Assembly (NCBI RefSeq): GCF_027580225.2
Contig: NC_073361.2
Span: 26,626,001 to 26,690,000, forward strand
DNA: 64,000 bases
Direction: 5' to 3'
Origin: Misgurnus anguillicaudatus
Taxonomy: Eukaryota; Chordata; Actinopteri; Cypriniformes; Cobitidae
The position numbers and the translations under genes were made by a program. A model generated the notes under the pieces. That model was not told where the DNA came from, searched no databases, and saw only the letters and a list, made by a program, of their open reading frames with translations. Of the stretch, positions 21,660 to 33,390 are shown piece by piece (position 1 is the first letter of the stretch; each line of letters begins with the position of its first letter).

Positions 21660-21825
21660 TCCCAATATTTTAATGAAATGAACAATAAGTGAATAAATGC
21701 ATTAGCTAACATTCATTGTGCATTTAATAATGTTAACAAATACATTTGATTTTAGATCATTTTTAGTAAATGTTAAAGCTAACATGTACTAAGATTTATA
21801 AATACTGTAGAAGTATTGTTCTCTG
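21660..21825. repeat. MITE family M fragment
   Basis: AATAAATGCATTAGCTAACATTC and ACTAAGATTTATAAATACTG resemble the interior of the complete copy at 36529-36845. No terminal GGTAACACTTTAC is present. Confidence 0.5.
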
Positions 21826-22384
21826 TTAGTTTTAGCATAGCGTAGCACAATCCATTGAATCTGATTAGACCATTAGCATTGCGCTAAAACATAACCAAAG
21901 AGTTTCAATATTTTTCTTAAACTTGACTCTTCTGTAGTTACATCATGTACTAAGACTGACGGAAAATAAAAAGATGTGATTTTCTAGTTCGATATGTCTA
22001 GGGACTATACTCTTCATTCTGGCGTAATAATCAAGGACTTTGCTGCCGTAACATGGCTGCAGCAGGCGCAATGATATTATGCAGCAGCCGAAAATAGTTC
22101 CCTTGGTAACTTTCGATAGCAGGCCAGGGGACTATTTTCGGTCACTGCGAAATATAATTGCACCTCCAGCAGCCATGGTACGGCAGCAAAGTCCTTGATT
22201 TATAATGGTATGATTTTTTAACACAATGCTAATGGTCTAATCAGATTCAATGGATTATGCTAAGCTATGCTAAAAGTGGTCGGAGATTTGCTGAATGGAT
22301 TCCAAAACAGTAAAAATCAAATGTTTAACTCTAGGGGAGCTGAAAAAATGAGCATATTTTCAAAAAAAGTGGAGTGTCCCTTTA
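21826..22384. repeat. Palindromic MITE family N, copy 1 (5'-truncated)
   Basis: Contains facing inverted arms: CCATTGAATCTGATTAGACC on the left and its complement on the right, and CAAGGACTTTGCTGCCGTAA with its complement. It ends GTGGAGTGTCCCTTTAA. Other copies lie at 43871-44212 and 54016-54675. Confidence 0.8.
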
Positions 22385-22612
22385 AGGCTAGTCCTAGAAG
22401 AAACATGTTTTAGCAGGCTTAAAAGAAAATAACTTGCACTGACAGATGTTAAAATATACCAGTGCCATTGATTTGTGTCAAGATGCACACCAGTTACATC
22501 CTTTTCTAAGGCATGTTTAAAAAAAATGCTAGTGCTGGCTAAGCCTTGTATGTAAATCTAGGCTAACAGGTTTATTTTTAAGGTTTCAATGTTCGTTGGA
22601 AGTTTCCCCAAA
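22384..22612. repeat. Dispersed repeat, family H, copy 2
   Basis: Shares AGGCTAGTCCTAG, CTTGCACTGACAG and AAGATGCACACCAGTTAC blocks with the copies near 298 and 51464. It abuts the end of MITE N directly. Confidence 0.55.
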
Positions 22613-24621
22613 AAATGCTTGCCGATCACACCAAATGCATTTTTAAATTCTTGAAAAAGTAAGGGCACGTCACACTGCCTTTTTTTAGTCACTTTTAAAA
22701 AGTGAAAATGAAAATCAGTGGGTAACATCATTTATCAAAATATCTTTTTTGGGTTCGACAGAAACTAATACAGTTTTGAAACAGCATGAGGATGACTAAA
22801 TTATGACAGAATTTTCATTTTTTATCTACAGATCCCATGACATTGGCCCTTGGCGACAACCATGCAAAAAAACCCGAATCACTCCATTATATCCCAAGAC
22901 AAAAGGTTACTTCATGTAAAACACTCCCTACTGTATTCAGTAGTGCCTATATTCACTGGTTTGTGAAACGTTTTTACTTCCAGTGACTTCCATAAAGATG
23001 CTTATTTTACCTGAAGCGCTGCACGAAATATCAGTCGCTCATATTTTCCCTGTGCGTTGGTCAATCTGAACGAATCAAAAAGGACAAGGGCTTCATACAT
23101 AGTCATTGTAACATTTGGATGCCAAATCGAATCTCTTTGGGAGAGATGGTGCACAGCTAAATGCCAGAATTTTATTGCTGGAAATAAAAGAGCAGAGAGA
23201 GAGAGAGAGAAAGAATGAGGGTTGAGGGAGATGTAAGCAGGAACACTGAACCTAAAAGCGTCCGAGATCTCAAAAGCAGTTGAAATCAATGCACCGAGCA
23301 GATAAAAAGGGTCTGCGGTCTCAAATGCCTAGAAACTACTTAGAAATTCTCACTTCACATTTATTTCAGGACTCGGCCACATTAGCGCCAAATACTCGGG
23401 GTCAGGAAATCTTTGATGTGCTGAATCAAATAAAAAGCAATAATGGCTACCGACAAACAGAGCAACATGCCTTGGATTTCACAGGCTGTCGGATGTGGGA
23501 TCACTGTGTTTATTCTTTATTATCATAATGGTTTCTCAAATCACACATTTTCCTTCAATATGTTCATAAATAGGATGAAAACGCCCATGTTACGTATCTA
23601 TTCATGATTTGTCTTTGGTGAACAATAGGCGCCCGTCTTTTCTTCTGTTGGAGCCCCGATCTTTACACATGTGTGAAAAATGTTGTCATATTGACGCCCA
23701 TCGGCTCTGTTAACTGCAATAATTGCGATTCAATTGTTAAACTACGCGTCGAGCATCAGCAGGCGTGCCGTATTTGTTGATGTTAAATCGAGGTGAAATG
23801 TCATTGGACTGAATTAGACTCGTTCGACAAAGGAACCTTTGTTTGTTTGTTTGCCGAAAGTGATGTGTAGATGCGAACTGTGGCGGAACCAAGACGAGTA
23901 ACAAGTTTTATGCAAATGAGAATTCTAATGAAAACATATCTCCGAGAAATGAGCTAGCCAGAGTAAATTGCCTCCATTTTCTCAGCGTGAGCTTCGCCGT
24001 GTGGGATTTAATTTTTAAATATACAGATGACGCAGCACAGCCAATGACGCTTCAACCCCTTAAGAAATTCTTTGTTGTGACTGTGAGGAGAGAGAGACAT
24101 CAGATAGAGACTCGAAGAGAGGAGATATCCGAGGTTCAGCGTGTCAGAAATCAGCTGTGATCGTTTGCAGTGCGGCTGAATGCTAATCCCGGGAAGAAAG
24201 GCAGTTCTCGGCCCGACTCCGGTTGATGTCAGATCGGCGATAGCGCCGGGAGATAAGCGTGTCTTATCTGCTTCCTTAAGACGTGGTGCGACTGCCATCT
24301 GAAGTGCCGGAGACAAAGCTGGGGCTTCAAGCGATCTGTGCCGAAGCCATGCAGATCAGAGTCTACGCTTGAGAAGTGTAACAGAGTCAATGGAGAGGCT
24401 GACGTGAAGTTGACTAGTGAGCGTAAGCTCTGCTTTATCGGCCTTGCCTGTGCCTTACCGGTAATGAGGGAATGAGATTTCTCTTAAGGTCAATTGTATT
24501 CAGCTCTCCAGACTGTGTGCGTTTGATGCAGCGTCCAGACAGTTTTCTTTTGTAACTCTTTTGAAGAATGCCACGGGTTTTATCGCTGGATGTGCATATA
24601 TAAATATGCAATACACACACT
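22613..24621. other. Repeat-poor stretch, candidate conserved non-coding DNA
   Basis: Apart from a short GA run near 23196-23212, no repeat was recognised between about 22990 and 24620. The sequence is of higher complexity than its surroundings, with CAAATGAGAATTCTAATG-like TAAT motifs around 23910. No splice-bounded open frame was seen. Confidence 0.35.
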
Positions 24622-24791
24622 CACTCACCTGCCACTTTATAAGATACACCTGTTCAATTAATGGTTAACACAGATTGCTAATCAACCAAGCACATGGCAC
24701 TAACTCAATGCATTTAGGCATCTAAACGACTTGCTGAAGTTCAAACCGGGCATCAGAATGAGAAAGACAGGGGATTTACGTGACTTAGAGC

Positions 24792-26353
24792 CTTTTTACA
24801 TCTGGTCACTTCATGTGTTTTTTTTTCTGATCAGATTGCTATGTGTCAAGTATAAATGCCCCCGAAACCGTTTTTGAGACTGATTTAAATTCGATTGATT
24901 GAAGAGATAGTTCGGCCAAAAACAATATTAAACCCCTGATTTACTCACCCCAAAGCCTTCCGAGATGCATATGTCCATCGCTTTTCAGACAAACACATTT
25001 TCAGTTATTTTAGAAAATGTCTTATATCTTTAAGTTGCTAAACAGTACAGTTACAGGGTCCACTTCCTTCAAGTCAAAAAAATGTGCATATATCCTTCCC
25101 TAAAGAAATCCAAACAGCTCCAGGATGATAAACAAAGTTCTTCTGAGGGTAATCCGTGCGGTGTTGTTGTAGAAATATCAACATTTAAAACTTTATAAAC
25201 GAAAATAACGCGCATTCGGTAATGCCGCCATCTTAGTCCTGTCCGCATTCAAGATGAGAGCTTTCGCAACTTACGGAGGTTTCTCTGCTGCTGCTCTGTG
25301 CCCCCGCCCTCCGAATTTGTCATACGTCACTAAGAAAAGTGCGTCCACTACGCTGATACTCTCTACTGAATACAGAGGAGTCTAAGATGGCGGCGCTACT
25401 AGAAGCTAGTTATTTTCGTTTACAAAGTTTTACATGTGGATATTTCTACAACAAAACAGCGCAGATTACCCTCAGAAGGCCTTTGTTTTTCATCGTGAAG
25501 CCGTTTGGACTTATTTTGTGAAGGATAGATGCACATTTTTTGGACTTGAAGGACGTGGACCCCATAACTTCACATTTGATTAACTGAAAGATCTAAAACA
25601 TTTTCTAAAATAACTGAAAATGTGTTTGTCTGATGGACATATGCATCTCGGACGGCTTCGGGGTGAGTAAATCATGGGTTTAATATCATTTTTGGCCGAA
25701 CTATCTCTTTAAACAACTTCAGGAGGTGGTCTGGGACACATTTCAGCAAATTTAAATACTTTTGATTGATGAAGCTACATGTCAGCGCTTTACTCCTCCC
25801 AAACGTAAGCACGTCACCCCTACCTTAGCCAGGAGGCAGGTAAACAAACAAAGACGACGCGCTCGTTGCTTATGGAGTGATGACAGTGGTTAAAAAACTT
25901 TCTAGAACCGATAAAATTGGCTAACTTGATTATATGAACTCATTCACCGCAATTGACGAGTTATCTCGTCAATTAAGAGAAAACATTTGTATGAAATTTT
26001 TTTTATGGTTTTTATGGTAACCTGTAATACGGCGACTATCCACTAGCGATTATCCGCTCTTTTACACACTTTATAAAAAACTGAAGCAAAACATTATTTA
26101 TTAATTTTACACTCTGTTTATGTTTTGATCATCATTCTGAATCTGATCTTTAACAAAATTCCTTCACAAAAATGCAATTATTTCAGCTTTTTGCTGAAAA
26201 ATGGAAGACATTTTGTGAAACTTTTGTGAAAATCATAAAAATTGCTGGCGGGCAACTTTTAAAAAAAGGCTGGCGGGGAATGAGTTAAACAAAGAAATAA
26301 AACTTTTTCCCTATCCAATCAGAGAAAAGGCATAAAGTGACCAGGTGTAAAAG
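24792..26353. mobile_element. DNA transposon inserted in the Tc1-like gene
   Basis: Inverted ends: CTTTTTACATCTGGTCACTT at 24792 and, in reverse complement from 26353, CTTTTACACCTGGTCACTT. The similarity continues for about 40 bases (TTTTCTGAT). It contains the palindromic element at 24903-25709. No transposase was recognised. Confidence 0.75.
24903..25709. repeat. Long palindromic (foldback) MITE
   Basis: Begins AGAGATAGTTCGGCCAAAAA and ends with the inverse (TTGGCCGAACTATCTCT). Many internal blocks face each other, such as ACTGAAAATGTGTTTGTCTG and its complement, and TACCCTCAGAAG against CTTCTGAGGGTA. The centre near 25200-25400 is less matched and holds AAGATGGCGGCG. Confidence 0.85.
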
Positions 26354-26547
26354 TGGCATGGTTGTTGGTGCCAGACAGGCTGGTATGAGTACTTCAAAAA
26401 CTGATGATCTAATACTCAATATATTTTACAATAACAAATTGTTAATGCCTCTTATTTTAAGGTTACTTTTTACAGAAAAAAAACCTAAAATACTTTGTCC
26501 AGCACTGTTCACAGACATGAATAATATTTCAAATCATAATTTAGAAT

Positions 26548-26812
26548 AAAATTGTGTTTGTTAACAATTAGTTAATGCATTAGCTGACATGAACTAATTG
26601 AACAATACTTCTACAGCATTTATTAATCTTTGTTCATGTAAATTTTTGCATTTACAAATACATTTATAAAATCAAATGTTAACAGTAATGAAGACACTGC
26701 GAGCTAACACGAATAACTGTATTGACATTAACTAACATTAACAAGAATGCTGAAAAAACTATAATATTCATTGTTTGTTCATGTTGTTAATGCATTTACT
26801 AATGCAACCCTA
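26548..26812. repeat. MITE family M, partial copy
   Basis: AGCATTTATTAATCTTTGTT, ATTAACTAACATTAACAAG and GTTAATGCATTTACTAATG match the complete copy at 36529-36845. The terminal inverted repeats are lost. Confidence 0.65.
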
Positions 26813-27159
26813 TTTGTAGTGTTATTGTTATTTTTTACTAGATTCAGGGCATGTTTAGATGAAACAATTGTGCTAAAAGCGAAAACATTTTTATTAGCTT
26901 TGTTAAAAAAAATTCACATATGCACCACAACGTTTTCAAAACAGTTTACACAAATCTTTGAAAATTACAAAAAACTCTGAATTATGTCAGCCCAGTTGTT
27001 GGAAATGTTTCTTTGTAAAGAAACATTGCGCGCATCTGCACATACGCATTCTTCTACAGAGTGATAAATACAAACAATCAAGATGACGAAAGCATCAAGC
27101 TAGGTTGAAAGGTCAATGAGGTTGGTTTATTTCTACAGGTGACCCTGGATTATTACCAT

Positions 27160-27384
27160 GCCCCTAAAGTGACATTCGAGTGAAAAAAATCTAAAGTTTA
27201 GTTTCGCGTGCGCATGTGAAACTTTCTCCTGCGCACATGAAACTTTCGCTTTCAGGTGCGCACAGGATAGTTTCACGTGTGAGCTCGAAAGTTTCATGTG
27301 CGCACGCAAGCTAAACGCGATAGTTTTACGTGCGCACGCGAAACTAAACTTTATTTCATATTTGCTCCATGTCCCCTTAGGGGC
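27160..27384. repeat. CpG-rich palindromic MITE
   Basis: Flanked by GCCCCTAA (27160-27167) and TTAGGGGC (27377-27384). The interior is a series of facing GTGCGCA and GAAACTTTC motifs, giving an imperfect palindrome of about 225 bp. Confidence 0.7.
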
Positions 27385-27429
27385 TCCGTAGATTATAACA
27401 TTGTTGGATAAGTAAGAAATAATTGTTGA

Positions 27430-27955
27430 TGGGCCATTGAATTATTAGGAAATAATGAACACCCAAGGTGGTTACACCACTGCTGGGCAATATGTAAAGA
27501 ATAATTGACAATGGGCGTCGTGCCAAATTACCACCTTGGGTGTGCATTATGTTAGGAATAATTGACAACGGGCCATTGAATTATAAGAAAATAATGCACA
27601 CCAAGGTGGTAATGCGGCACGACGTGAAGCAGAGTACCATGGTAACCACAAACCACCTATTTTAAAGACATTTAAAAGGTTAGGTGTACGGTTTACAGAA
27701 AAATAATCATTACCCATGGAACATTTCTCAACCAATCAGAATAAAGCATTCAACAGGCCCATGGTATATTTTTGAATAATTCAAAGGAGCGGAGTCAGTT
27801 ATTCCCCTTATACCACGGTTACAACGAACATTGCTCTGGTGGTTATTTTAAGACATTTGAGAGGTCAGGTGTACGTTTATCTAAAAATAATGCATACCCA
27901 TGGAACGTTTCTCAACCAATCAGAGTAGAGCATTCAACAGACCTGTGATATAAGC
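27430..27955. repeat. Composite repeat with inverted and direct copies
   Basis: CACCCAAGGTGGT (near 27461) faces ACCACCTTGGGTG (near 27531). Further on, a block with AGGTGTACG, ACCCATGGAAC, CTCAACCAATCAGA and GCATTCAACAG occurs twice in direct order (about 27652-27760 and 27840-27955). Confidence 0.65.
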
Positions 27956-28031
27956 ATTAATAAACTCAGTATCTTTAGCAGCACAACACATTGTAGATTT
28001 GGATGGTGGTCTTTTAACATGATCCAGCAAG

Positions 28032-28196
28032 CAAACTCACGACTTCACTGTGATTGAAGATAACTGCTGTGGTCTTAAAGCCCTGATTTACCTAAAAAGC
28101 TTCAAAGAGCTCGAGGGATGGAACGGCCAGTCACCCCTTACAGCCCGCCAGCAGAAGGGTAAACCTTTGGCCATGCTAAAGGAGCTCAAAAAACTG
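28032..28196 (+). pseudogene. dpyd: DPYD exon 20 remnant
   Basis: Translates as [20 protein letters not shown] and continues through a [11 protein letters not shown] segment to [14 protein letters not shown], closely matching the end of the DPYD barrel domain. The frame is open, but both borders are off. The expected six residues before this block are replaced by sequence with an in-frame TGA (28020-28022) or are cut off by AG dinucleotides at 28026 or 28030. At the expected donor the sequence reads CTGAGATAATT with no GT nearby, as if GT had been deleted, and TAA follows at 28200. The exon could not be spliced normally as it stands. Confidence 0.88.
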
Positions 28197-28199
28197 AGA

Positions 28200-29810
28200 T
28201 AATTCACACCTGCTTTAATATACCCTTTTACAGCCCCCCCAACATTATTTTCTTTATTACAGTTCTCTGACATGCCATTAAGAAGCTAAATGTAATTCCC
28301 ATAATTCCACAGCCTTTTGAACAAGTGCTCATTAATGCAGCATTAGCGTTAAAGCTGTGGACTTCCATCCATTTACTTTGTTGTTAGTTCGTAAAAATGC
28401 ACGTAATAACAGCGCAGTCCGATACACAAAGTGCTTGCTCGCACTTCTGCATTCGCTGAGCTACAATCTCAGAGGTGACAGAACACTTTAGAGCTCTCTG
28501 TCATCTTTATGCTCTTGTTTTACTATTTCCACTGGTAAAGGGAAGCAAAATAAGCCTTAACCCTGGTAAGGTCAAAGTACGCCCGCTAATAAGTACAACC
28601 GCTAATAAAAGCCGAAAAGACCCTTGAACGTCCGACTGAACGCTGGATCGCATTTTTGGAGTTTAAAGCACAAAGGGCTTTGAGTTTGGGAGAAAATAAT
28701 TGGTTTACTTTTATGCTCAACTTTTATTCCTCCACACCGGATTTACATAACAGTAGCAACAAAATAATGTGGAATCGGAGAAATGAGATTCGACAAAGGC
28801 AGCTGTTCGCACGTTTAATGGTTTGTACTTCACGTCTGTGTTCAGCCCTCGGTAATCTCCCTTATTATTTGTGCACTAGGAATATTAGGCGACATGTAAA
28901 TGAGGAAAACTTCAGTAAACTCCTTTCAAAGCGCAGAATTAACGGCCTTTATCAGATCACAGCTTTTCTGCTAATACACCAGCCGAGGGAACGGCTTTGA
29001 AGACCGCCAAGTGTTTTCTAACGCGGCTTCTCGTCTGATGAAGGCGGGACGGCTCCGCCGCGGCTCAGCGCAATAGTTTAAATGCTAATGCCAAATGAGG
29101 GTCTGAGAATGAAGGAAGGAAAAGAAAGAGAAGCAGGCGCTGATAAATCTAAGTCATTACCATGTCGACATTATTGTGGCGGCAAGGACAGCAGCGCTGG
29201 GTGAGTGACTGCTGAGAGCCTGTTGTGCCGGAGGACATGGGGTGTCATGTACAAACGTCACAATGGTTGTTGTGCTTGCAGATATTTTACAATGACACCA
29301 TTGCTCGCAGTTCGGTTATAAAACACATACAGTAGTGCTCTTCAAGCAATAGATATCTTTACTCAAATATTTCATTAAATTTTGTAAGCATGTTGAATTG
29401 GTATGTTTGGACTAAAGCTCAGCTTTGAGAACGAGGTTTGGCAAAAAATTACACATAACACGTATGTGCAAAGTTTATAAAGACAGAGCCCCGGACAATG
29501 TATTCAAAATATTACTACAAAAGAAGATCGAACAATATTAATGACACATTTAATTCAGTTTAGTCAGTCAGTTTATGCATTTTTGTAAGTAAAAAAATTC
29601 CAATAAATACATACAGATTTTAGTGTTTTGTCTACTTTGTATCATACACCTTATATTTGATGGTTTAATCTAACTTAATGGGGCATTACAAACAAATATT
29701 GTACAAATGTTTCCCCTGGACATCATTTTTGGCGACTGCCGTACATTCTGGAAGCTGATTGGTCATTAGAGCATTTTAGCTGTAAATGATTCAAAACACC
29801 TGTTAATTCT
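28200..29810. other. Repeat-poor intron-like stretch, candidate conserved elements
   Basis: From about 28280 to 29240 no repeat was recognised. The sequence is complex and only moderately AT-rich, with a + strand frame at 28656-29000 that has no known motif. It might be conserved non-coding DNA of a former DPYD intron. Confidence 0.35.
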
Positions 29811-30599
29811 TAAAGGGGACATATCATAAAAATCTGAATTTTTCATGTGTAGGTGCTGTAATTGGGTCCCCAGTGCTTCTATCAACCTAGAAACTTAGTT
29901 TTGGTAAACCATTCTCTGCAAACATGTAAAAAAAGTTTACTGAAATCTCAGGGTTTCCCGCAGAAAATGTGTTAGTTAAGGTGGTAGTGTTGGGCGGGGG
30001 GCGGGACCGGGGGCGTGGTAATCAAAGTGGCGGGGCATATGCGTCATGATGAAATTTTTTAATCACTCAAATAAAACTTAATTTTGAAGAAACTATGACA
30101 GAAAATGAACACATACTAGATTATTAATAAATTAAATGTTTTACCTCTAATGGGAATAGCTGCGTGATGAAGGGAAACTAAAGGGTTAATAAACACAAAC
30201 TAAAGCAGATGTTGTAGAAGCACGTGACAGCGTTTTTTTGCAGCAATTTTTTCTTAACAACCTAGTTAAGGTGATAGGGTTTCCCAGCTTAGGCGGGCCA
30301 CCTGAACTGACATGTGCTGCGGTAAACCCTGAAATCTGGTTCCCCTTGTGATGTCAGAAGGGGATAATACCGCCTCTTAATCTGCACCATCCAACCACGA
30401 CACTGCCATTTTGTGCAGAGATCATCTCATTTGCATTTAACAGGAAACACCCCAAAACAGTTAATTACAAAGTGGAAATTTGAACTTGCTAATAAATTAT
30501 CTATATGATATTTTAGCTATAACTTCACATATGTACTCTGGGGACACCAAAGATTTATTTTACATCTTTAAAAAGTCCCATTGTGAAATGTCCCCTTTA
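29811..30599. repeat. Dispersed repeat, family J, copy 2, interrupted
   Basis: Begins TTAAAGGGGACATATCAT and ends GAAATGTCCCCTTTA, so here the inverted ends of the family are both visible. The interior shares CCCCAGTGCTTCTATCAACC with other copies. It is interrupted at 29949-30331. Confidence 0.8.
29949..30331. mobile_element. Small DNA transposon nested in family J
   Basis: Ends CAGGGTTTCCCGCAG and, inverted, CAGGGTTTACCGCAG (14 of 15). AAATCT is duplicated at 29943-29948 and 30332-30337. The uninterrupted family J copy at 11270 shows the joined target. The CAGGG end is hAT-like, although 6 bp is short of the 8 expected for hAT. Confidence 0.8.
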
Positions 30600-32228
30600 T
30601 CTATTCGTTATGTATCATACGTATCATTTTATATTTTAAAATATAAAGCTGGTTTTAAAGTGTTAACCTTGCCTGAATGAACATTTTCTGCCTATAAATG
30701 GATGGTCTGGTTTTGCGATATTAAATGAATTGTCCAAAATCATTAAGGCTTCAATTAGTTTCTAGAAGGTTTTCGGACACTTGTCTGAGACGGTGAATGT
30801 TCATTAATCATAGATTGACAAAAAGAGTCTTAATATCCGAGTATGAGATGCGTTGGTGCCTAATAGATTCACAGCTTTGCCACTACTAGTTTGATACTAT
30901 AAGACATCTCTCATAATTGTGAAGACAAGCAAGCACAAATATGATTTGATTCATTTACAACATTTAATTCATTGATCTGCTTCATATAGTCGCTACACAT
31001 CAACAAAAAACAGGATGATACTGGACGAAAAAGTATTGTATACTTTAGGCCCCGCCCCTTAAATCTACTGAACCAATTAATTGTGTGTTGATAATATTTA
31101 TGTGTAACTATGATTCACACAAAAGTGTTCCCATTCTTGTTGTCATCGATCATTTATTGCTCTCAACACCTACAACACCCTGCTGAAGCCCATTATACAC
31201 TTTCATTGTAAATGCGGTTTATTAGTGTCATCCCCGAGGGGCAACCTTCCGATCTATCTGATGAAGCCAATACCAAAGTGATTTAAACTGCAATTCCTCA
31301 ACTGGCCACTAGAGGCTGGCTCCAAAAGGGAGTCAATTCCCATAAACGGGCAGTACTGGTTCTTCACTCTGATTGGTTGAAACGCGTTCTAAGCCGTGAT
31401 AAAATACCCCGGTAAACCCACGGTTCAGAGCGCATTACAGGAGTATCACTGCGCCACTGTTGCTGCGTACAGTTTATGAAAATAAACACCACAGGCTTTA
31501 ATCATATTTTTTATTTGTATACAATTGCACAATTATGGCGATATCCAGATAAATTTCAATAAACATTGTTGAGCCATCTCATCAATAAAGATAAAACGCT
31601 CCCTGAGGAGATTCTAACTCAAATTCATATTTCCGCTATCCACTGGGTGGCGATCTTACCCAACTTAAACACTGACGCATTCACTCAACACTAAAAACAC
31701 AGTGTTTTGATCAGGCTCTGAATCTGATCTCTTACAAAAGTTATTTATCTCCGCTTTTACCTAAAAAATTAGAGAGGTGATAAGAGAACAAATGAAGGTA
31801 GGATGAAACGTTTTTTTTTTTTTTGAAAGCGGATGGTCTGTTCTTTCATTTGATATTTTATGTTTATTTAAAGAAGATAATTTTTCTGCAAGGCATTAAA
31901 CTAAAACTGGGTGGCAAAAAAAACGCTGACCGGGAAAGAGTTCAGCATTCTTCCAAGCATATTTGATCATCACTTCAACAGTTGCACGATATAAATGTTA
32001 ATGTATAATTAGATGAATGGTGATTTATAAAAATAAACACTACAGTCTTAAGTCATATTTTCATTGTGTCTTTGCTGCGTCTGTGTTGGTTGTAAACTGC
32101 GCTCTGTTTCAGTCAAACTTGATTCTGAGGAACTGCTTTGTAATATTTGTACTAATATACAACTTTATTTGTGTTTTATTTTATAAAATCCTGCTAACGT
32201 TGTGCATATGAAGTAACCGTTTTATAAC
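30600..32228. other. Intron-like stretch
   Basis: AT-rich, with no clear exon or repeat boundaries. A run of T at 31810-31824 is the only low-complexity tract of note. Confidence 0.4.
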
Positions 32229-32374
32229 GCAATAATCCCCGCAAAGCAGTGGGGTTACAGTGCATTTTATAACAGCTAAGGGGGTTTAGGCACTGCGCTT
32301 CGTGTCGTGCCTAACAATGCCCCTTAGCTGTTATAAAATACACTGGTAACCCACTGCTTTGCGGGGCTTATTGC
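32229..32374. repeat. Palindromic MITE
   Basis: Arms 32229-32284 and 32320-32374 are inverted copies (for example GCAAAGCAGTGGGGTTACAG against CTGGTAACCCACTGCTTTGC), separated by a loop of about 35 bases. Confidence 0.85.
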
Positions 32375-33082
32375 TTTAGTTTACAATTAGTTTAGGTCTG
32401 TATATCTAATTTTGCCCATCATGATAACTGTGAAGGTGTTGAATTGTTTTATAACTCATCTGTTTAAATTATACTAAGACTTAATGTTTTGCATAATTAG
32501 GGCGTGGCCACTTGAGTGATGGGTGAACTGCCACTGCTGTCACTAGAGTCGAGCTAGGGGGGCGTGGTTTTATCAACCAGCCACTTCAGCTTTACCTAAG
32601 TCCCATCTCTTTACCAATTTTTTGATATCTGCAAGTGATGCGCGTTGACGTGCGGCCAACATGGCGACGGCAGGCAACGCCTACTTTAAGCTTCAAAAAC
32701 GATCTACAGAAACCTATGGGTAACGTCACAGACACTACGTCCATTTTTTTACAGTCTATGGTCATTCCAATTGGAGCAACTTTTTGTTCTTCTTAAAAAG
32801 TTTTGCTAACAAAACAAACTTTCAAATAATAGATTATGTTTAATGGTGTTTCTTTAATTACGTTTTAAGAGTGTACCATATATATTTCTTAAGTCTTTGT
32901 AACCTTTACTCTAATACCAAAGGTCTTAACATTTGGGAATTGTTTTAAGATTTTTACATCATGATCTGAGCGGCTTTATTGTTCGTCATTACCAAACCAT
33001 TCTGTATTTGACTGTTTAATTCAAAAGAAATGAATTTATTTTTATATGTTTAGGGGTAATTGACTACAAGCTAAATTGTTGT

Positions 33083-33228
33083 GTTAGCAAAGTTCCTGTG
33101 GCTTAATGGGTAGAGAATTGTGCTAGCACTGCAAAGGTCATGTGTTTGATCCCTGGGAACAAACATAAAAGAAATGTATATAGTGAAGGCATTGTAAGTT
33201 GCTTGGATAAAAGCGTCTGCAAAATGGA
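33083..33228 (+). mobile_element. tRNA-derived SINE, plus strand
   Basis: TGGCTTAATGGGTAGAG resembles a Pol III A-box and GTGTTTGATCCC a B-box. The tail TGTAAGTTGCTTGGATAAAA and GCGTCTGC is shared by many fish SINEs. No functional tRNA fold is implied. Confidence 0.7.
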
Positions 33229-33291
33229 TAAAAGATTTTCTCCAGAAGGGTGATCAAGGCCATGATCTTTATTCCAAGACATAAATGTACC

Positions 33292-33390
33292 TTTATGCAC
33301 TTGGCAAATGCTTTTTTCCAAAACGACTTACAGTGCATTCAAGCTATACATTTTGCAATGCACTACCAGTTGAGCTACAGGAAAACTTGG
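33292..33390 (-). mobile_element. tRNA-derived SINE, minus strand, internally deleted
   Basis: On the minus strand it reads TTCCTGTAGCTCAACTGGTA (A-box), then goes directly to the GCACTGTAAGTCG tail region. The B-box part is absent. It lies about 65 bp from the plus-strand SINE. Confidence 0.65.

Larger units (their letters stand above)
24622..26412 (+). mobile_element. Tc1-like transposon fragment, split by an insertion
   Basis: Left part 24622-24791 starts CACTCACCTGCCACTTTATA, the end of a fish Tc1-like element. An ATG at 24758 opens a frame encoding MRKTGDLRDLE. The frame resumes after the insert at about 26354 with GMVVGARQAGMSTSKTDD, the helix-turn-helix start of a Tc1-like transposase. 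Nothing of the catalytic domain follows after 26412, so the element is both interrupted and truncated. Confidence 0.75.

Noticed and set aside
33083..33160. Functional tRNA gene
   Set aside because: A- and B-box-like motifs belong to a SINE head; no cloverleaf with paired acceptor stem is evident.
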